Assembly: GCA_007570785.1 (NCBI GenBank) | Contig: ML664176.1 | Span: 1,881,836-1,945,835, forward strand | From: Antilocapra americana | Taxonomy: Eukaryota; Chordata; Mammalia; Artiodactyla; Antilocapridae | Direction: 5' to 3' | DNA length: 64,000 nt | Shown here: positions 45,268 through 56,170 of the stretch, in pieces | Layout: the number at the start of each line of letters is the position of its first letter | Numbering within the stretch: the first letter of the stretch is position 1 | Made by a program: the position numbers and the translations under genes | The notes under the pieces: model-generated | Told to the model about the DNA's origin: nothing | The model's input: the letters and a program-made list of their open reading frames with translations, nothing else | Database searches by the model: none

Positions 45268-45462
45268 ATGTGACAATATTATCGCAAAGGATGGAATGGG
45301 GTAAATGGGAGGTACTACCATAAGTTAATTACAGTATAGGTTAAATGACATAAAATTAATTCATTGTAGATTATAACATGTTAAGAATATATATTGTAAC
45401 CCCTTGAGCAATCATGAAAAAAAATGTTAAACAAAGTGGTATAGATGAAAAGCTAATCAAGG
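44095..45462 (+). repeat. Ancient L1, ORF1 and inter-ORF part (left piece)
   Basis: AT-rich, strongly decayed L1. Ordered remnants are: ORF1 middle (gcagtagaaatcatcataac, tatttggagaaatatggcta), ORF1 C-terminal part (taaaagcagccaaagaaaag, gaacaatggtaaaaacaact, aacctgtcaacctagaatac, caataaaagtccccatcaaa) and the spacer before ORF2. No frame is open for any length. The element continues at 53350 after the younger L1. Confidence 0.8.
45216..45267. repeat. Compound microsatellite (AC)n(AT)n
   Basis: About 17 AC units followed by about 9 AT units, inside the ancient L1. Confidence 0.97.
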
Positions 45463-45474
45463 AATGGGGTGGTC

Positions 45475-45484
45475 CCAAGATGGC
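45475..45484 (+). promoter_or_regulatory. YY1-type motif at the L1 5' end
   Basis: ccaagatggc begins at base 13 of the element. A YY1 site at about the same place in human L1 directs accurate transcription start. Here the match is by motif and position only. Confidence 0.7.
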
Positions 45485-45672
45485 AGAGGAATAGGACACA
45501 GAGACCACTTTCTCCCCTACAAATTCATCCAAAGATCATTTAAATGCTCAGTAACTTGTACAAAACAACTTCTGAATGCTGGTGGAGGACACCAGGCACC
45601 CAGAAAGTCAGCCCATTCTCTTCTAAAGGAGGTAGGTCAAAATATAAAAGACAAAAAAGAGACACAGAAGAG

Positions 45673-46257
45673 TTAGGGATGGAGACCCGTCCTGGGGAGG
45701 GAGTCATGAAGGAGGAGAAGTCTCCAAACAGTAGGAAACCCTCTCACAGGTGGGTCTGTGGGGAGTTTTGGAATCTCAGAGGGAAACATATCCGGGAGGA
45801 AAAAAACAACAACACAGAATAGGTGCCTAACACAACTGCCAGGGAGAAGTAGCCCAGACACTTGCATTTGCAACCAGCAAGTGGGGGCTGGATAGGGAGA
45901 TGCTAGCAGCATCATCGGTCCTTTGAGGAAGGGCTGGGCCTGAATGCCCTGAGGACAATCTGAGGGAGCTAACGTGGGACAGCAACCCAAACTGTGGGAT
46001 GGCCAGAGAAGGGAAAAAAGAACAGAGAGAACTTTCCTGCAAAAGGCTCTAACTTGCAGCCTAACCCACTCACAGAAAAAAGGATTGAGCAAATACCAAA
46101 GAAGAGCTAGCCGACTGAGTACAGGCCCCTCCCCACTGCTGGAGGCAGAGGCAAGTGCACTACAGTCATAGCCAGAAGGAAAGGGGCTGCTGAAATCCCG
46201 GCCCCAGAGACCTGCATCCGCCACCAAACTGTGAGCAGGCTCCCAGGTGCTAACCAC
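45673..46257 (-). other. 194-codon antisense open frame in the L1 5' UTR
   Basis: ATG at 46257 reading leftward to a stop ending at 45673, uninterrupted for 585 bases within an otherwise decayed element. It lies entirely in the 5' UTR, on the strand opposite to ORF1 and ORF2. The translation is rich in Leu, Ser, Pro and Cys with hydrophobic runs and has no known domain. Primate L1 has a short antisense ORF0 in its 5' UTR; similarity is of position only. Pyrimidine-rich DNA read in this direction has few stop codons, so chance is a real alternative. A further open frame of 126 codons follows on the same strand at 46461-46841, in another frame. Confidence 0.3.
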
Positions 46258-47268
46258 GACTTCCTAGGATCCTGGACAGTTGACATCTGCCAGGAGGGTC
46301 TTAGCCTGAGATCAGCTCCCGAGAGGAGACACATGGCACACCTGAGACAGTGCTCTCATGGCGCACCCAGGAAACCAAGTGGCCAGTACCAGGGAGGTGA
46401 TTAAGAGGCATGGTCCACCTGGGACAGTAAACTCACCAAGCACCTGTTCGCCTGAGCTGCTCAGACCTGGGAAGGGCACAAAATGCACACCAAACCGAGT
46501 CTGTGCCCTTGTGGAATACCCAAGAACCTGAACCCAAGCAGCTTAGACCTGGGAAGTGTACAAAATGCAGGGCCCGCTTTGGACAGTGCCGGAAAGCACA
46601 CGCCGCTGTGAGCTGGGGCAACCCGGTGTGGTCCATACACTGCGAGCACTCCCCACACACGCCAGTGATATCTGTTTGCAGTGTTCCTCCCTCCCCACAA
46701 CACAACTGAACAAGTGAGCCCAAATAAATGACCACCTTCACCCTCTTGTGCCAGGGCAGAAATTAGACACCCAAGAGACTTGTAAACAGAGGAAACTGAA
46801 ATAAACCAAGAGGGAACTGCTCTGGAAGTGACAGGTGCCACAGATTAAAACCCTGTAGTTAACATTGACTAAGCACTGGAGGGAGCCTATAGAACTTGAG
46901 AACAAGTACAAGCTGGAACAAGGAACTATCTGAAACTGAACTGACCCCGCACTGCCCACAGCAGCTCCAGAGAAATTCCTAGATACATTTTTACTATTTT
47001 TACTTTTTAATTGTCTTTAAAATTTAAGTTCTCCATTACTCCTTTAATTTTCATTTTTATAACCTATTACCTTGCCAAAAAAAGACCCTATTTTTAAAGC
47101 AAATTTCATATATATTTTTTATAATTTTTGTGATTGATTTTGTTTTGTGCTTTTAATATTATATTTTTGAGAGTATTCTAGATTTTCAATCTTTGCTTTT
47201 TGGCATTTGTTATCAATTTTGTACCTTTAAGAATCTCATCTTTAGTATTCATTTTCACTTAGGGGTGT

Positions 47269-47690
47269 GATTACTGGCTTAATTGCTCTTTCCCCTTTTG
47301 ACTTTCCCTTTTCTCTCCCAGGTCACCTCTATCTCCTCCCTCCCTCTTCTCTTCTTTACCTAACTCTGTGACTCTCTCTGGGTGTTCCGGGCTGTGGAGA
47401 GTACATATGGAATTGATTACTGGCTTGATTGGTCTCTCCCCTTTTGACTCCCCCTTCTTCTCCTCCTGGTCACCTCTAACTCTCTCCCCCTTTTCTCTTC
47501 TCTACGTAACTGTGAATCTCTCTGAGTGTTCCAGACTGTGGAGGGCACATACAGAATTGATTACTGGCTAGATTACTCTCTCCCCTTTTCACTCTCCCTT
47601 TTGTCCTACTGGTCACCTCTATGTCCCTCCTCCCTCTTCTCCATGTAACTCTGTGAACCTCTCTGGGTGTCCCTTGCTGTGAAAAACTAT
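47269..47690 (+). repeat. Three tandem units of about 145 bp in the L1 5' UTR
   Basis: Units begin gattactggcttaattgc (47269), gattactggcttgattgg (47415) and gattactggctagattac (47559). Each continues with ctccccttttgact-like wording, ggtcacctctaac/tat, a C/T-rich run, gtaactctgtga-like wording and tctgggtgttcc-like wording. Spacing is 146 and 144 bases; the last unit is shorter. Units differ by scattered substitutions, so the amplification predates this insertion or is family-wide. Confidence 0.93.
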
Positions 47691-48219
47691 TTCATCATTA
47701 AACTAGATGTTTTATCATCTGTGCTGTATGGGTGGAGAAGTCTCAAGGCTACTGTAAGAATAAGACTGAAAGCCAGAGGCAGGAAGCTTAACCCCAAAAC
47801 TTGAGAAAATCAGAGAACTCCTGATTCCAGGGAACATCAATAGACAAGAGCTCATCCAAAAGCCTCCATACTGACACTGAAACCAACCTCCACCCAAGAG
47901 CCAACAAGTTCCAGAGCAAGACATACCATGCTAATTTCCCAGCAAAGTAGGAACACAGCCCTGAGCATTAAAATTTAGGCTGCTCAAAGCCATACCAAGC
48001 CCATAGACATCCCAAAACTCACTACTAGACCCTTCATTGCAGTCCAGAGAGAAGAGATCCCAGCTCCACTCACCAGAACACAGACTCAAGCTCCCCTAAT
48101 CAAGAAACCTTGACAAGCCACTAGTCAACCCCACACACAGAGAGCAGGCTCCATAATAAAGAGGAACCACAAACTTCCAGTCTACAGAAAGGGCACCACA
48201 ACACAGGACTCTAAACAAA

Positions 48220-49134
48220 ATGAAAAGGCAGAGCAATATTCAGCAGGTAAAGGAACACGACAAATGCCCACGAAACCAAACAAAAGAGGAGGAGATAAGA
48301 CGTCTACCCGAGAAAGAATTCAGAATGATAGTAGAGATGACCTAAAATCTTGCAAACACAATGGAGTTACAGATAAATAGATTAAAGACAAGGACTGAGA
48401 AGATGCAAGAAATGTTTAACAAGGATCCAGAAGAAATAAAGAAGAATCAATCAATAATGAACAATGCAAAAACTGAGATCAAAAGCACTCTGGAGGGATC
48501 CAACAGTAGAATAACTGAGGAAGAAGATAGGATAAGAGAGGCGGAAGATAGAATGGTAGAAATAAATGAATCAGAGAGGAAAAAAGAATTAAAAGAAATG
48601 AGGACAACCTCAGAGACCTCTGGGACAATGTTAAACACCCAAACATTCAAATCATAGGAGTCCCAGAAGAAGACAAAAAGAAAGGGCATGAGAAAATACT
48701 TGAGGAGATAGTAGTTGAAAAACTTCCCTAAAATTGGGAAGGAAATAGCCACCCAATTCCAAAAAACCCAGAGAGTACCAAAGAGAATAAACCCAAAGCA
48801 AAAGACTCTAAGACACATATTAATTAAACTAAGGAAGAACAAACACAGAGAGCAAATATTAAAAGCAGCAAGGGAAAAGCAACAAATAACACACAAGGGG
48901 ATCCCCATAAGGATAACAGCTGATCTTTCAATAGGAATTCTTCAGGCCAGAAGGGAATGGCAGGACATACTTGAAGTCATGAAAGAGAAAAAGCTATAAT
49001 CCAGATTACTATACCCAGCAAGGATCTCATTCAGATATGAAGGAGAAATCAAAAGCTTTACAAACAAGCAAATGCTGAGAGAATTCAGCACCACCAAACC
49101 AGCTCCTCAACAAATGCTAAAGGATCTTCTGTAG
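48220..49134 (+). pseudogene. L1 ORF1, broken
   Basis: ATG at 48220 (MKRQSNIQQVKEHDKCP). An in-frame TAA at 48343-48345 (codon 42) sits where the intact frame has CAA. The same frame resumes to 48657, with a Glu/Lys/Arg-rich coiled-coil-type stretch (EEEDRIREAEDRMVEINESE), then a frame change near 48600-48730 separates the RNA-binding C-terminal half. That half includes REQILKAAREKQQITHKG and LSIGILQARREWQDILEVMK, and ends at a TAG near 49132-49134. ORF1 protein normally binds L1 RNA as a trimer. Confidence 0.88.
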
Positions 49135-49185
49135 ACAGAAAACACATAACAGGTTTATAAACTCAAACCCAAAACAGCAAAGTAA

Positions 49186-52100
49186 ATGGCAATGGGATCG
49201 TACTTATCAATAATTACCTTAAATGTAAATGGAATGAATGCCCCAACCCAAAGACTGGCTGAATGGATATAAAAACAAGACCCCTATCTATTCTGTCTAC
49301 AAGAGACCCACCTCAAACCAAGGGACACACACAGATTGAAAGTGAAAGGCTGGAAAAAGGTATTTCATGCAAATGGAGACCAAAAGAAAGCAGAAGTAGC
49401 AATACTCATATTAGATAAAATAGACTTTAAAATAAAGGCCATGAAAGGAGACAAAGAAGGACACTAGATAATGATCTAATGGATCAATCCAAGAAGAAGA
49501 TATAATAGTTATAAGTATATATGCATCCAACATAGGAGCACCTCAATACAAAAGGCAAATGCCAACAAGTATGAAAGGAAAATTAAGAGTAACACAATAA
49601 TAGTGGGAGACTTTAATACCCCACTCACACCTATGGATATGTCAACCAAACAGAAAAGTAGCAAGGAAACACAAACCTTAAATTATACAATGGACCAGTT
49701 AGATCTAACTTATATCTATAGGACATTTCACACCAAAATAATGAATTTCACCTTTTTTCTCATGTGCACATAGGACATTCTCCATGATAAAGCACATCCT
49801 GGGCCATAATTCTAGCCTTAGTAAATTCAAAAAAAATTTGAAATCATTTCAAGCATCTTTTCTGATCACAATGTTATAAGATTAGATGCCAATTACAGGG
49901 GGAAAACTATTCAAATTACAAACATATGGAGGCTAAATAACACACTTCTGAATAACCAACAAATCATGGAAGAAATAAAAAAGGAAATCAAAATGTGCAT
50001 AGAAACAAGTGAAAATGAAAACATGACAACTCAAAACCTATGGGATTCAGCAAAAGCAGTGGTAAGAGGAAAGTTCATAGCATTAAAGCTTACCTCCAGA
50101 AACAAGAGAAAAATCAAATAAATAACCTAACTTTACACCTAAAGCAACTAGAAAAAGAAGAAATGAAGCACTCCATGGTTAGTAGAAGGAAAGAAATCAT
50201 AAAAATTAGGGAAGAAATAAATGAAAAAGAAACAAAGGAGACTATAGCAAAAATCAGCAAAACTAAAAGCTGGTTCTTTGAGAAGATAAAAAAAAAAAAT
50301 CAGCCAAACTCATCAACAAAAAAATGGAGAGAATCAAATCAACAAAATTAGAAATACAAATGGAGAAATCACAACAGACAACAGAGAAATACAAAGGATC
50401 ATAAGAGACTACTATCAGCAACTGTATGACAATAAAATGGACAACTTGGAAGAAATGGAAAAATTCTTAGAAAAGTATAACCTTCCAAAACTGAACCAGG
50501 AAAAAATAGAAAATCTTAACAGACCCATCACAAGCATAGAAATTGAAACTGTAACCAAAAATCTTCCAACAAACAAAAGCCCAGGACCAGATGGCTTCAC
50601 AGGTGAATTCCACCAAAAATTTAGAGAAGAGTTAATACCTATCCTACTCAAAACTCTTCTAGAACATTGCAGAGAAAGGTAAACTGCCAAACTCATTCTA
50701 TGAGGCCACCATCACCCTAATACCAAAACCAGATAAAGATGCCACAGAAAAAGAAAACCACAGGCCAATATCACTGATGAACATAGATGTAAAAATCCTC
50801 AACAAAATTCTAGCAAACAGAATCCAACAACATATTTAAAAAAATCATACATCATGACCAAATGGATTTTATCCCAGGGATGCAAGAATTCTTCAATACT
50901 TGCAAATCAATCAATGTGATACACCACATTAACAAACTGAAGGATAAAAATCATATGATTATCTCAGTAGATGCAGAGAAAGCCTTTGGCAAAATTCAAC
51001 ACCCATTCATGATAAAAACTCTCCAGAAAGCAGGCACAGAAGGAACCTAACTCAACATAATAAAAGCCACATATGATAAACCCACAGCAAACATTATCCT
51101 CAAAGGTGAAAAATTGAAAGCATTTCTCCTAAAGTCAGGAACAAGACAAGGGTGCCCACTCTCACCATTACTATTCAACATAGTTTGGGATGTTTTAGCC
51201 ACAGCAATCAGAGAAGAAAAAGAAATAAAAGGAATGCAGATAAGAAAAGAAGTAAAACTCTCACTGTTTGCAGATGACATGATCTTCTTCATAGAAAACC
51301 CTAAAGACATCACCAGAAAATTACTAGAGTTAATTAATGAATATAGTAAAGTTTCAGGACATAAAATTAACACACAGAAATCCCTTGCATTCCTATACAC
51401 TAACAATGAGAAAACAGAAAGAGAAATTAAGGAAACAATCCCATTCACCATTGTGACAAAAAGATAAAATACTTTAGGAATAAATCTACCTAAAGAAACA
51501 AAAGACCTATATATAGAAAACTAGAAAACACTGATAAAAGAAATCAAAGATGACACAAATAGATGGAGAAATACACCATATTCATGGATTGGAAGAATCA
51601 ATATAGTGAAAATGAGTATAATGCCTAAAGCAATTTATAGATTCACTGCAATTCCTATCAAGCTACCAAAGATATTTTTCAGAGAACTAGAACAAATAAT
51701 TTCACAATTTCTATGGAAATACCAAAAAGCTCAAATAGCCAAAGCAATCTTGAGAAAGAAGAATGGAACTGGAGGAATCAACCTGCCTGACTTCAGACCA
51801 TACTACAAAGCCAGAGTCATCAAGACAGTATGGTACTGTCACAAAGACAGAAATATAGATCAATGGAACAAAATATAAAGTCCAGAGATAAGGCATGGAC
51901 TTTATCTTATGGACATCTTATCTTTGACAAAGAAAGCAAGAATATGCAATGGAGAAAAGACAATTTCATTAACAAGTGGTGCTGGGAAAATTGGTCAACC
52001 ACTTGCAAAAGAATGAAACCACTTGCAAATTTCTAACACCATACACAAAAGTAAACTCAAAATGGATTAAAGATCTAAATGTAAGATCAGAAACTATAAA

Positions 52101-52994
52101 ACTCCTAGAGGAAAACATAGGCAAAACACTCTCTGACATAAACCAAAGCAGGATCCTCTATGATCCACCTCCCAGAGTAATGGAAATAAAAGCAAAAATT
52201 ATCAAATGGGACCTAATTTAACTTAAAAGCTTTTGCACAAGGGAAACTATAAGCAAGGTGAAAAAACAGCATTCAGAATGGGAGAAAATAGTAGCAGACA
52301 AAGTAACTGAAAAAGAATTAATCTAAAAAATGTAGAAACAGCTCATGCAGCTCAATATCAGAAAAATAGATGACCCAATCAAAAAATGGGCCAAAGAACA
52401 AAACAGACACTTTTCCAAAGAAGACATACAGATGGCTACAAACACATATAAAAATGCTCAACATCACTCATGATCAGAAAAATGCAAATCAAAACCATAA
52501 TGAGGTCCCATTTCATGCTGGTCAGAATGGCTGCTATCAAAAAGTCTACAAACAATAAATGCTGGAGAGGGTGTGGAGAAGAGAGAACCCTCTTACACTC
52601 TTGGTGGGAATGCAAACTAGTACAGCCACTATGGAGAATAGTGTGGAGATTCTTTAAAAAACTGAAAATAGAACTGCCATACGGCCCAGCAATCCCACTG
52701 CTGGGCATACACACTGAGGAAACCAGAATTAAAAGAGACACATGTACCCCAATGTTCATCGCAGCACTGTTTACAATAGCTAGGACATGGAAGCAACCTA
52801 GATGTCCATTGGCAAATGAATGGATAAGAAAGCTGTGGTACATATACACAATGGAATATTACTCACCTACTGAAAAGAATGCATTTGAATCAATTCTAAT
52901 GAGGTGGATGAAACTGGAGCCTTTTATACGGAGTGAAGTAAGTCAGAAAGTAAAACACCAATAAAGTATATTAGCACATATATATGGAATTTAG
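49186..52994 (+). pseudogene. L1 ORF2 (endonuclease and reverse transcriptase), broken
   Basis: Starts at ATG 49186, 51 bases after ORF1. The N-terminal endonuclease is recognisable (SIITLNVNGMNAP; FCLQETHLK) but has in-frame stops at 49270-49272 (CAA to TAA type) and 49465-49467. Reverse transcriptase parts: [13 protein letters not shown] (about 50571-50610), [14 protein letters not shown] (about 51140-51180) and an intact FADD at 51267-51278. The C-terminal part has WCWENW and the cysteine-containing [11 protein letters not shown]. Several frameshifts separate these segments. The original stop is the TAG at 52992-52994; a premature TAA near 52962 precedes it. Confidence 0.92.
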
Positions 52995-53349
52995 AAAGAT
53001 GGTAATGATGACCCTATACATGAGACAGCAAAAGAGACACAGATGTAAAGAACAGACTTTTGACTCTGTGGGAGAAGACGAGGCTGGGATAATTTGAGAG
53101 AATAACATTGAAACATGTGTTTTACCATATGTGAAGGAGATCACCAATCCAAGTTTGATGCATGAAACAGGGCACTCAAAGCCAGTGCACTGGGACACCC
53201 CAGAGGGATGGAATGGGGAAGGAGGTGGGAGGAGGGTTCGGGATGGGGGACACATGTACATCCATGGCTGATTCATGTCAATGTATGGCAAAAACCACCA
53301 CAATATTGTAAAATAATTAGCCTCCGATTAAAACAAATTAGTTTTTTTA
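52995..53349 (+). other. L1 3' UTR
   Basis: Includes gaccctatacatgagacagc, the G-rich run at 53215-53248 (ggggaaggaggtgggaggag), gattcatgtcaatgtatggc, cacaatattgtaaaataatt and agcctccgattaaaacaaat. The poly(A) tail is now a short impure A/T run. Confidence 0.9.
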
Positions 53350-54170
53350 AAAAGCTAATCAAGGTAGTAAAATGTAATACTGAAATATAGTCAAGTAATA
53401 AACATAAATAACAAAATGGTAGACTTAAAGCCAATCATGTCAGTAACTCATTAACTAAAAGTGGACTAAGACTCTAATTTAGAGTTAGAGAATATCAGAC
53501 TAGATAAAAAATAAAGATCAAGCTATGTGTTGCTTATATTTTTAAATATAAAGATATATAAAAGTTCAGAGTAAAAGATGGAAAATATTATACACACAAA
53601 CCTACTCATGTGGCCTTGTAGGCAACAAAGTGGTCCTCAAAACAAGGACCAGAGATGAAAAGGGACATTTTATAATGATAAAGGGTTCAGTTCAGGGAGA
53701 AGACATAATAGTCTTAAATATGTGTATATCCAATAACAGAGATTCAAAGTATATGAAGCAAAAACTGATGGGATATGAAGACATAAATGAACATGCTACC
53801 TAAAATTTATATTGTGTCTTTATACACCTCTCTCAGTAAATCAACAGAAATAGACAAAAATCAGTAAGAAAAGAAATATGAAAAACATTATCAATTAATT
53901 TAGCCTAACTGATATTTATAGAATACAGCACCTGGTTAACAGCAGAATGCACATTCTTTGCAAGTCAATGTGTAACTGAAGTAGGCCATATGTTGAGTCA
54001 TAAAACATAGCTTTATAAATTTAAAAAAGTAAAATCATACAGAATATGCCCTGTGACCCCAATGAACTTAAACTAGAAAATAGTATAAGATATACAGAAA
54101 GTCCTCAAATATTTGGAAATTAAGCCAAACACTCCTAAATAACTAGTAGGTCAAAGAAATTATTTTAGTA
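53350..54170 (+). repeat. Ancient L1, ORF2 5' part (middle piece)
   Basis: Continues the element interrupted at 45462. It has remnants of the endonuclease-coding part (aaaatggtagacttaaagcc, gtggactaagactctaattt, tataatgataaagggttcag, gagattcaaagtatatgaag) and ends around agtaggtcaaagaaattatt. Decay is too strong for any open frame. Confidence 0.8.
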
Positions 54171-54600
54171 GATATATATATTTCTATACCCAGATTTATC
54201 CTAGATATTATAATATATGCATCTTCCTATCTAACTATAAACTCTTGATAAATATTCATTTATCAGAGCAAATATATCATTTTTTGAGTTTGTAATTCAA
54301 CAAATCATGTCCTTCTTTTTGGATATATTGACTGTTTGGGGTTTTCTAAAATGACTGTAACTCTGCATGAATGGATTTATGCATAATGCTTTTTCTTTCA
54401 TATTACTTACAAAGGATGGTAGTAAGATAATTAGTTGAAAGGACTTAAATATTTTTAAGGCTCTAGAGGTAGACATGGAAAAATTACATTCCATTAGGGT
54501 TGTTGCAGTTTACATATGTAACAGTTCCTGAAGCTAGAAAATTTGGGTTGAGGATGTTGTCTAATTTCTGTACTTAGTGGAAATTTAATCTTGTGTTAAA
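54171..54600. other. Unassigned AT-rich piece within the ancient L1
   Basis: Does not read as L1 ORF2, yet L1 resumes after it. It may be an old insertion. No duplication is visible. Confidence 0.4.
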
Positions 54601-54604
54601 TGCT

Positions 54605-55815
54605 GACTTAAAATCTTAAATTCAATGGAAATTTTAAAATATTTAAAACTGAATGATAATGAAAATACAGCGCTTGAAAATTTGTGAAATATAAATAAAA
54701 CAGTGCTTTGAGGTAAATTTAATGCTGTAAATGCTTCTATCAGAAAGGGGGGGAAGTATAAAACCACGTATCTGAACTTTCTCCTTAGGAAACTAAGCAA
54801 TTTTAAACCAATAGAAGTAAAATAATAAAAGAAAAAAAAAAGCAGAGTAGAAGTCAATGATGGAGAAGGCAGTGACAACCCACTCCAGTGCTCCTGCCTG
54901 GAAAATCCCATGGACGGAGGAGCCTGGTAGGCTGCTGTCCATGGGATCACTAGGAGTCGGACATGACTGAGCAACTTCACTTTCACTTTCATGCATTAGA
55001 GAAGGAAATGGCAACCCACTCCAGTGTTCTTGCCTGGAGAATCCTGTAGGCTGCTGTCTACAAGGTCACAGAGAGTTGGACACGACGGAAGTGATTTAGC
55101 AGCAGCAGCAGAAGTCAATGAGATAGGAAATAGAGAAACGCTACAATAAATAAATATAAGCAAATACTAGTTTCCTGAAAATATAAGAAATGTTACAACC
55201 CTTTTAACTAGACTGACCAAAAATAAAAGACAAAACAAAGTAAGTTACCAGTATTTAAAATAAAAGATGACATCATTTTTGATGCCTTAAAACATTAAAG
55301 AAGCAAAATAGTAAAGGAATATTAGGAAAAACTTCACACCAATAAAGTCGACAAATCAAATGAAATGGACAAATTCCTTGAAAGATATAAATCAGTGTAA
55401 CTGACATAAGAAGATGAAGATAATCTGAATAGCCCTTAATTTAAGAAATTAAATTATTAGAAATCCTCCCACAATAAAAAGACCATTTCCAGATAGCCTC
55501 TAAGTTTAATTTTATTAAACGCTTAAAGAACAAATAAAATAGCACCAACGATACACAATTTCTTTTGGAAACCAGAGAAGAATTAAATTTTTCCCATAAA
55601 ATCATTTTATGAGATTAGTGTAACCCAGATATCAAAACATGAGTTTCATTAGTGAAGCACAAACCATGAACATAAAACAAAAATCTTCAATAAAATTTAA
55701 AGAAATCTATCCAGAAACACATAAAGGGTTACTATATCATGACTATGAGGGTTTCCTACAAGGAATGCAAGGTTGGGTCAACATTTGAAAACTAAAATGA
55801 ACAAGGTATAATTCT
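54605..55815 (+). repeat. Ancient L1, ORF2 reverse transcriptase part (right piece)
   Basis: Remnants in ORF2 order: gaatgataatgaaaatacag, atttaatgctgtaaatgctt, gaaatagagaaacgctacaa, tttaactagactgaccaaaa, caaattccttgaaagatata, ggtttcctacaaggaatgca and aggttgggtcaacatttgaa. It is interrupted by the Bov-A2 at 54861-55109. The sense match stops near 55815. Confidence 0.78.
54861..55109 (+). mobile_element. Bov-A2 SINE (two Bov-A units)
   Basis: Two related units in tandem: the first from ggagaaggcagtgacaaccc, the second from agaaggaaatggcaacccac, each followed by ctggaaaatcc/ctggagaatcc wording. The tail is (agc)n. Perfect 12 bp duplications agaagtcaatga lie at 54849-54860 and 55110-55121. It lacks the tRNA-like head, as typical for Bov-A2. 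Confidence 0.95.
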
Positions 55816-55819
55816 ATTT

Positions 55820-56170
55820 TTCAATTTGATTTAACCATTCTCAGCAATATCTTGTAGGGCCTATTGTGCAGGTCTTTCACATCTTTCCTTAAGGTTCTTC
55901 CTAGATACCTCTTGTTTTGATGCTCTTATAAAATATAATTCTTTTAAATTTCCCTTCTCCAATTAGTCACTGCTAACATTTAGAAATACAATTTATTTTT
56001 GTATATTGACTTTGAAATCACCAGTTTTGTTAAATTAACTTATTGGTTCTAGCATTTTTTTTAGATTCTTTTAAGTTTTCTATGAAGACAATCATGTCAT
56101 CTGCTAAAGAACAACATTTTGCTTGTTCTTTTCTAATTTCACTCTTATTATTTTTTTCCTGGATTTTTGC
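55820..56170 (-). repeat. L1 ORF2 segment, antisense
   Basis: ccattctcagcaatatcttg, tttcacatctttccttaagg, ttcttcctagatacctcttg, gtatattgactttgaaatca, ttggttctagcatttttttt and gacaatcatgtcatctgcta form the reverse complement of the ORF2 part around the FADD motif. Sense L1 ends just to its left, so orientation flips at about 55815. Confidence 0.72.

Larger units (their letters stand above)
45463..48219 (+). promoter_or_regulatory. L1 5' UTR (promoter region)
   Basis: 2.76 kb from the element's first base to the ORF1 ATG. The first 1.4 kb is GC-richer than the rest; 46960-47260 is AT-rich; 47269-47690 holds three tandem units. Part of the GC-rich region is duplicated: agacctgggaag followed by acaaaatgca occurs at 46463 and 46545, 82 bp apart. 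In L1 elements this region carries the internal RNA polymerase II promoter; here that role is inferred from position. Confidence 0.85.
45463..53349 (+). mobile_element. Near-full-length bovid L1, 7.9 kb, decayed
   Basis: A complete LINE-1 layout: 5' UTR (45463-48219), ORF1 (48220-49134), ORF2 (49186-52994), 3' UTR (52995-53349). Perfect 15 bp target duplications aaaagctaatcaagg lie at 45448-45462 and 53350-53364. It inserted into an older L1, which continues on both sides. Both reading frames contain nonsense changes and frameshifts, so it cannot move. The start (ggtggtcccaagatggcaga) looks like an authentic L1 5' end with a YY1-type site, so it is not 5'-truncated. Confidence 0.96.
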
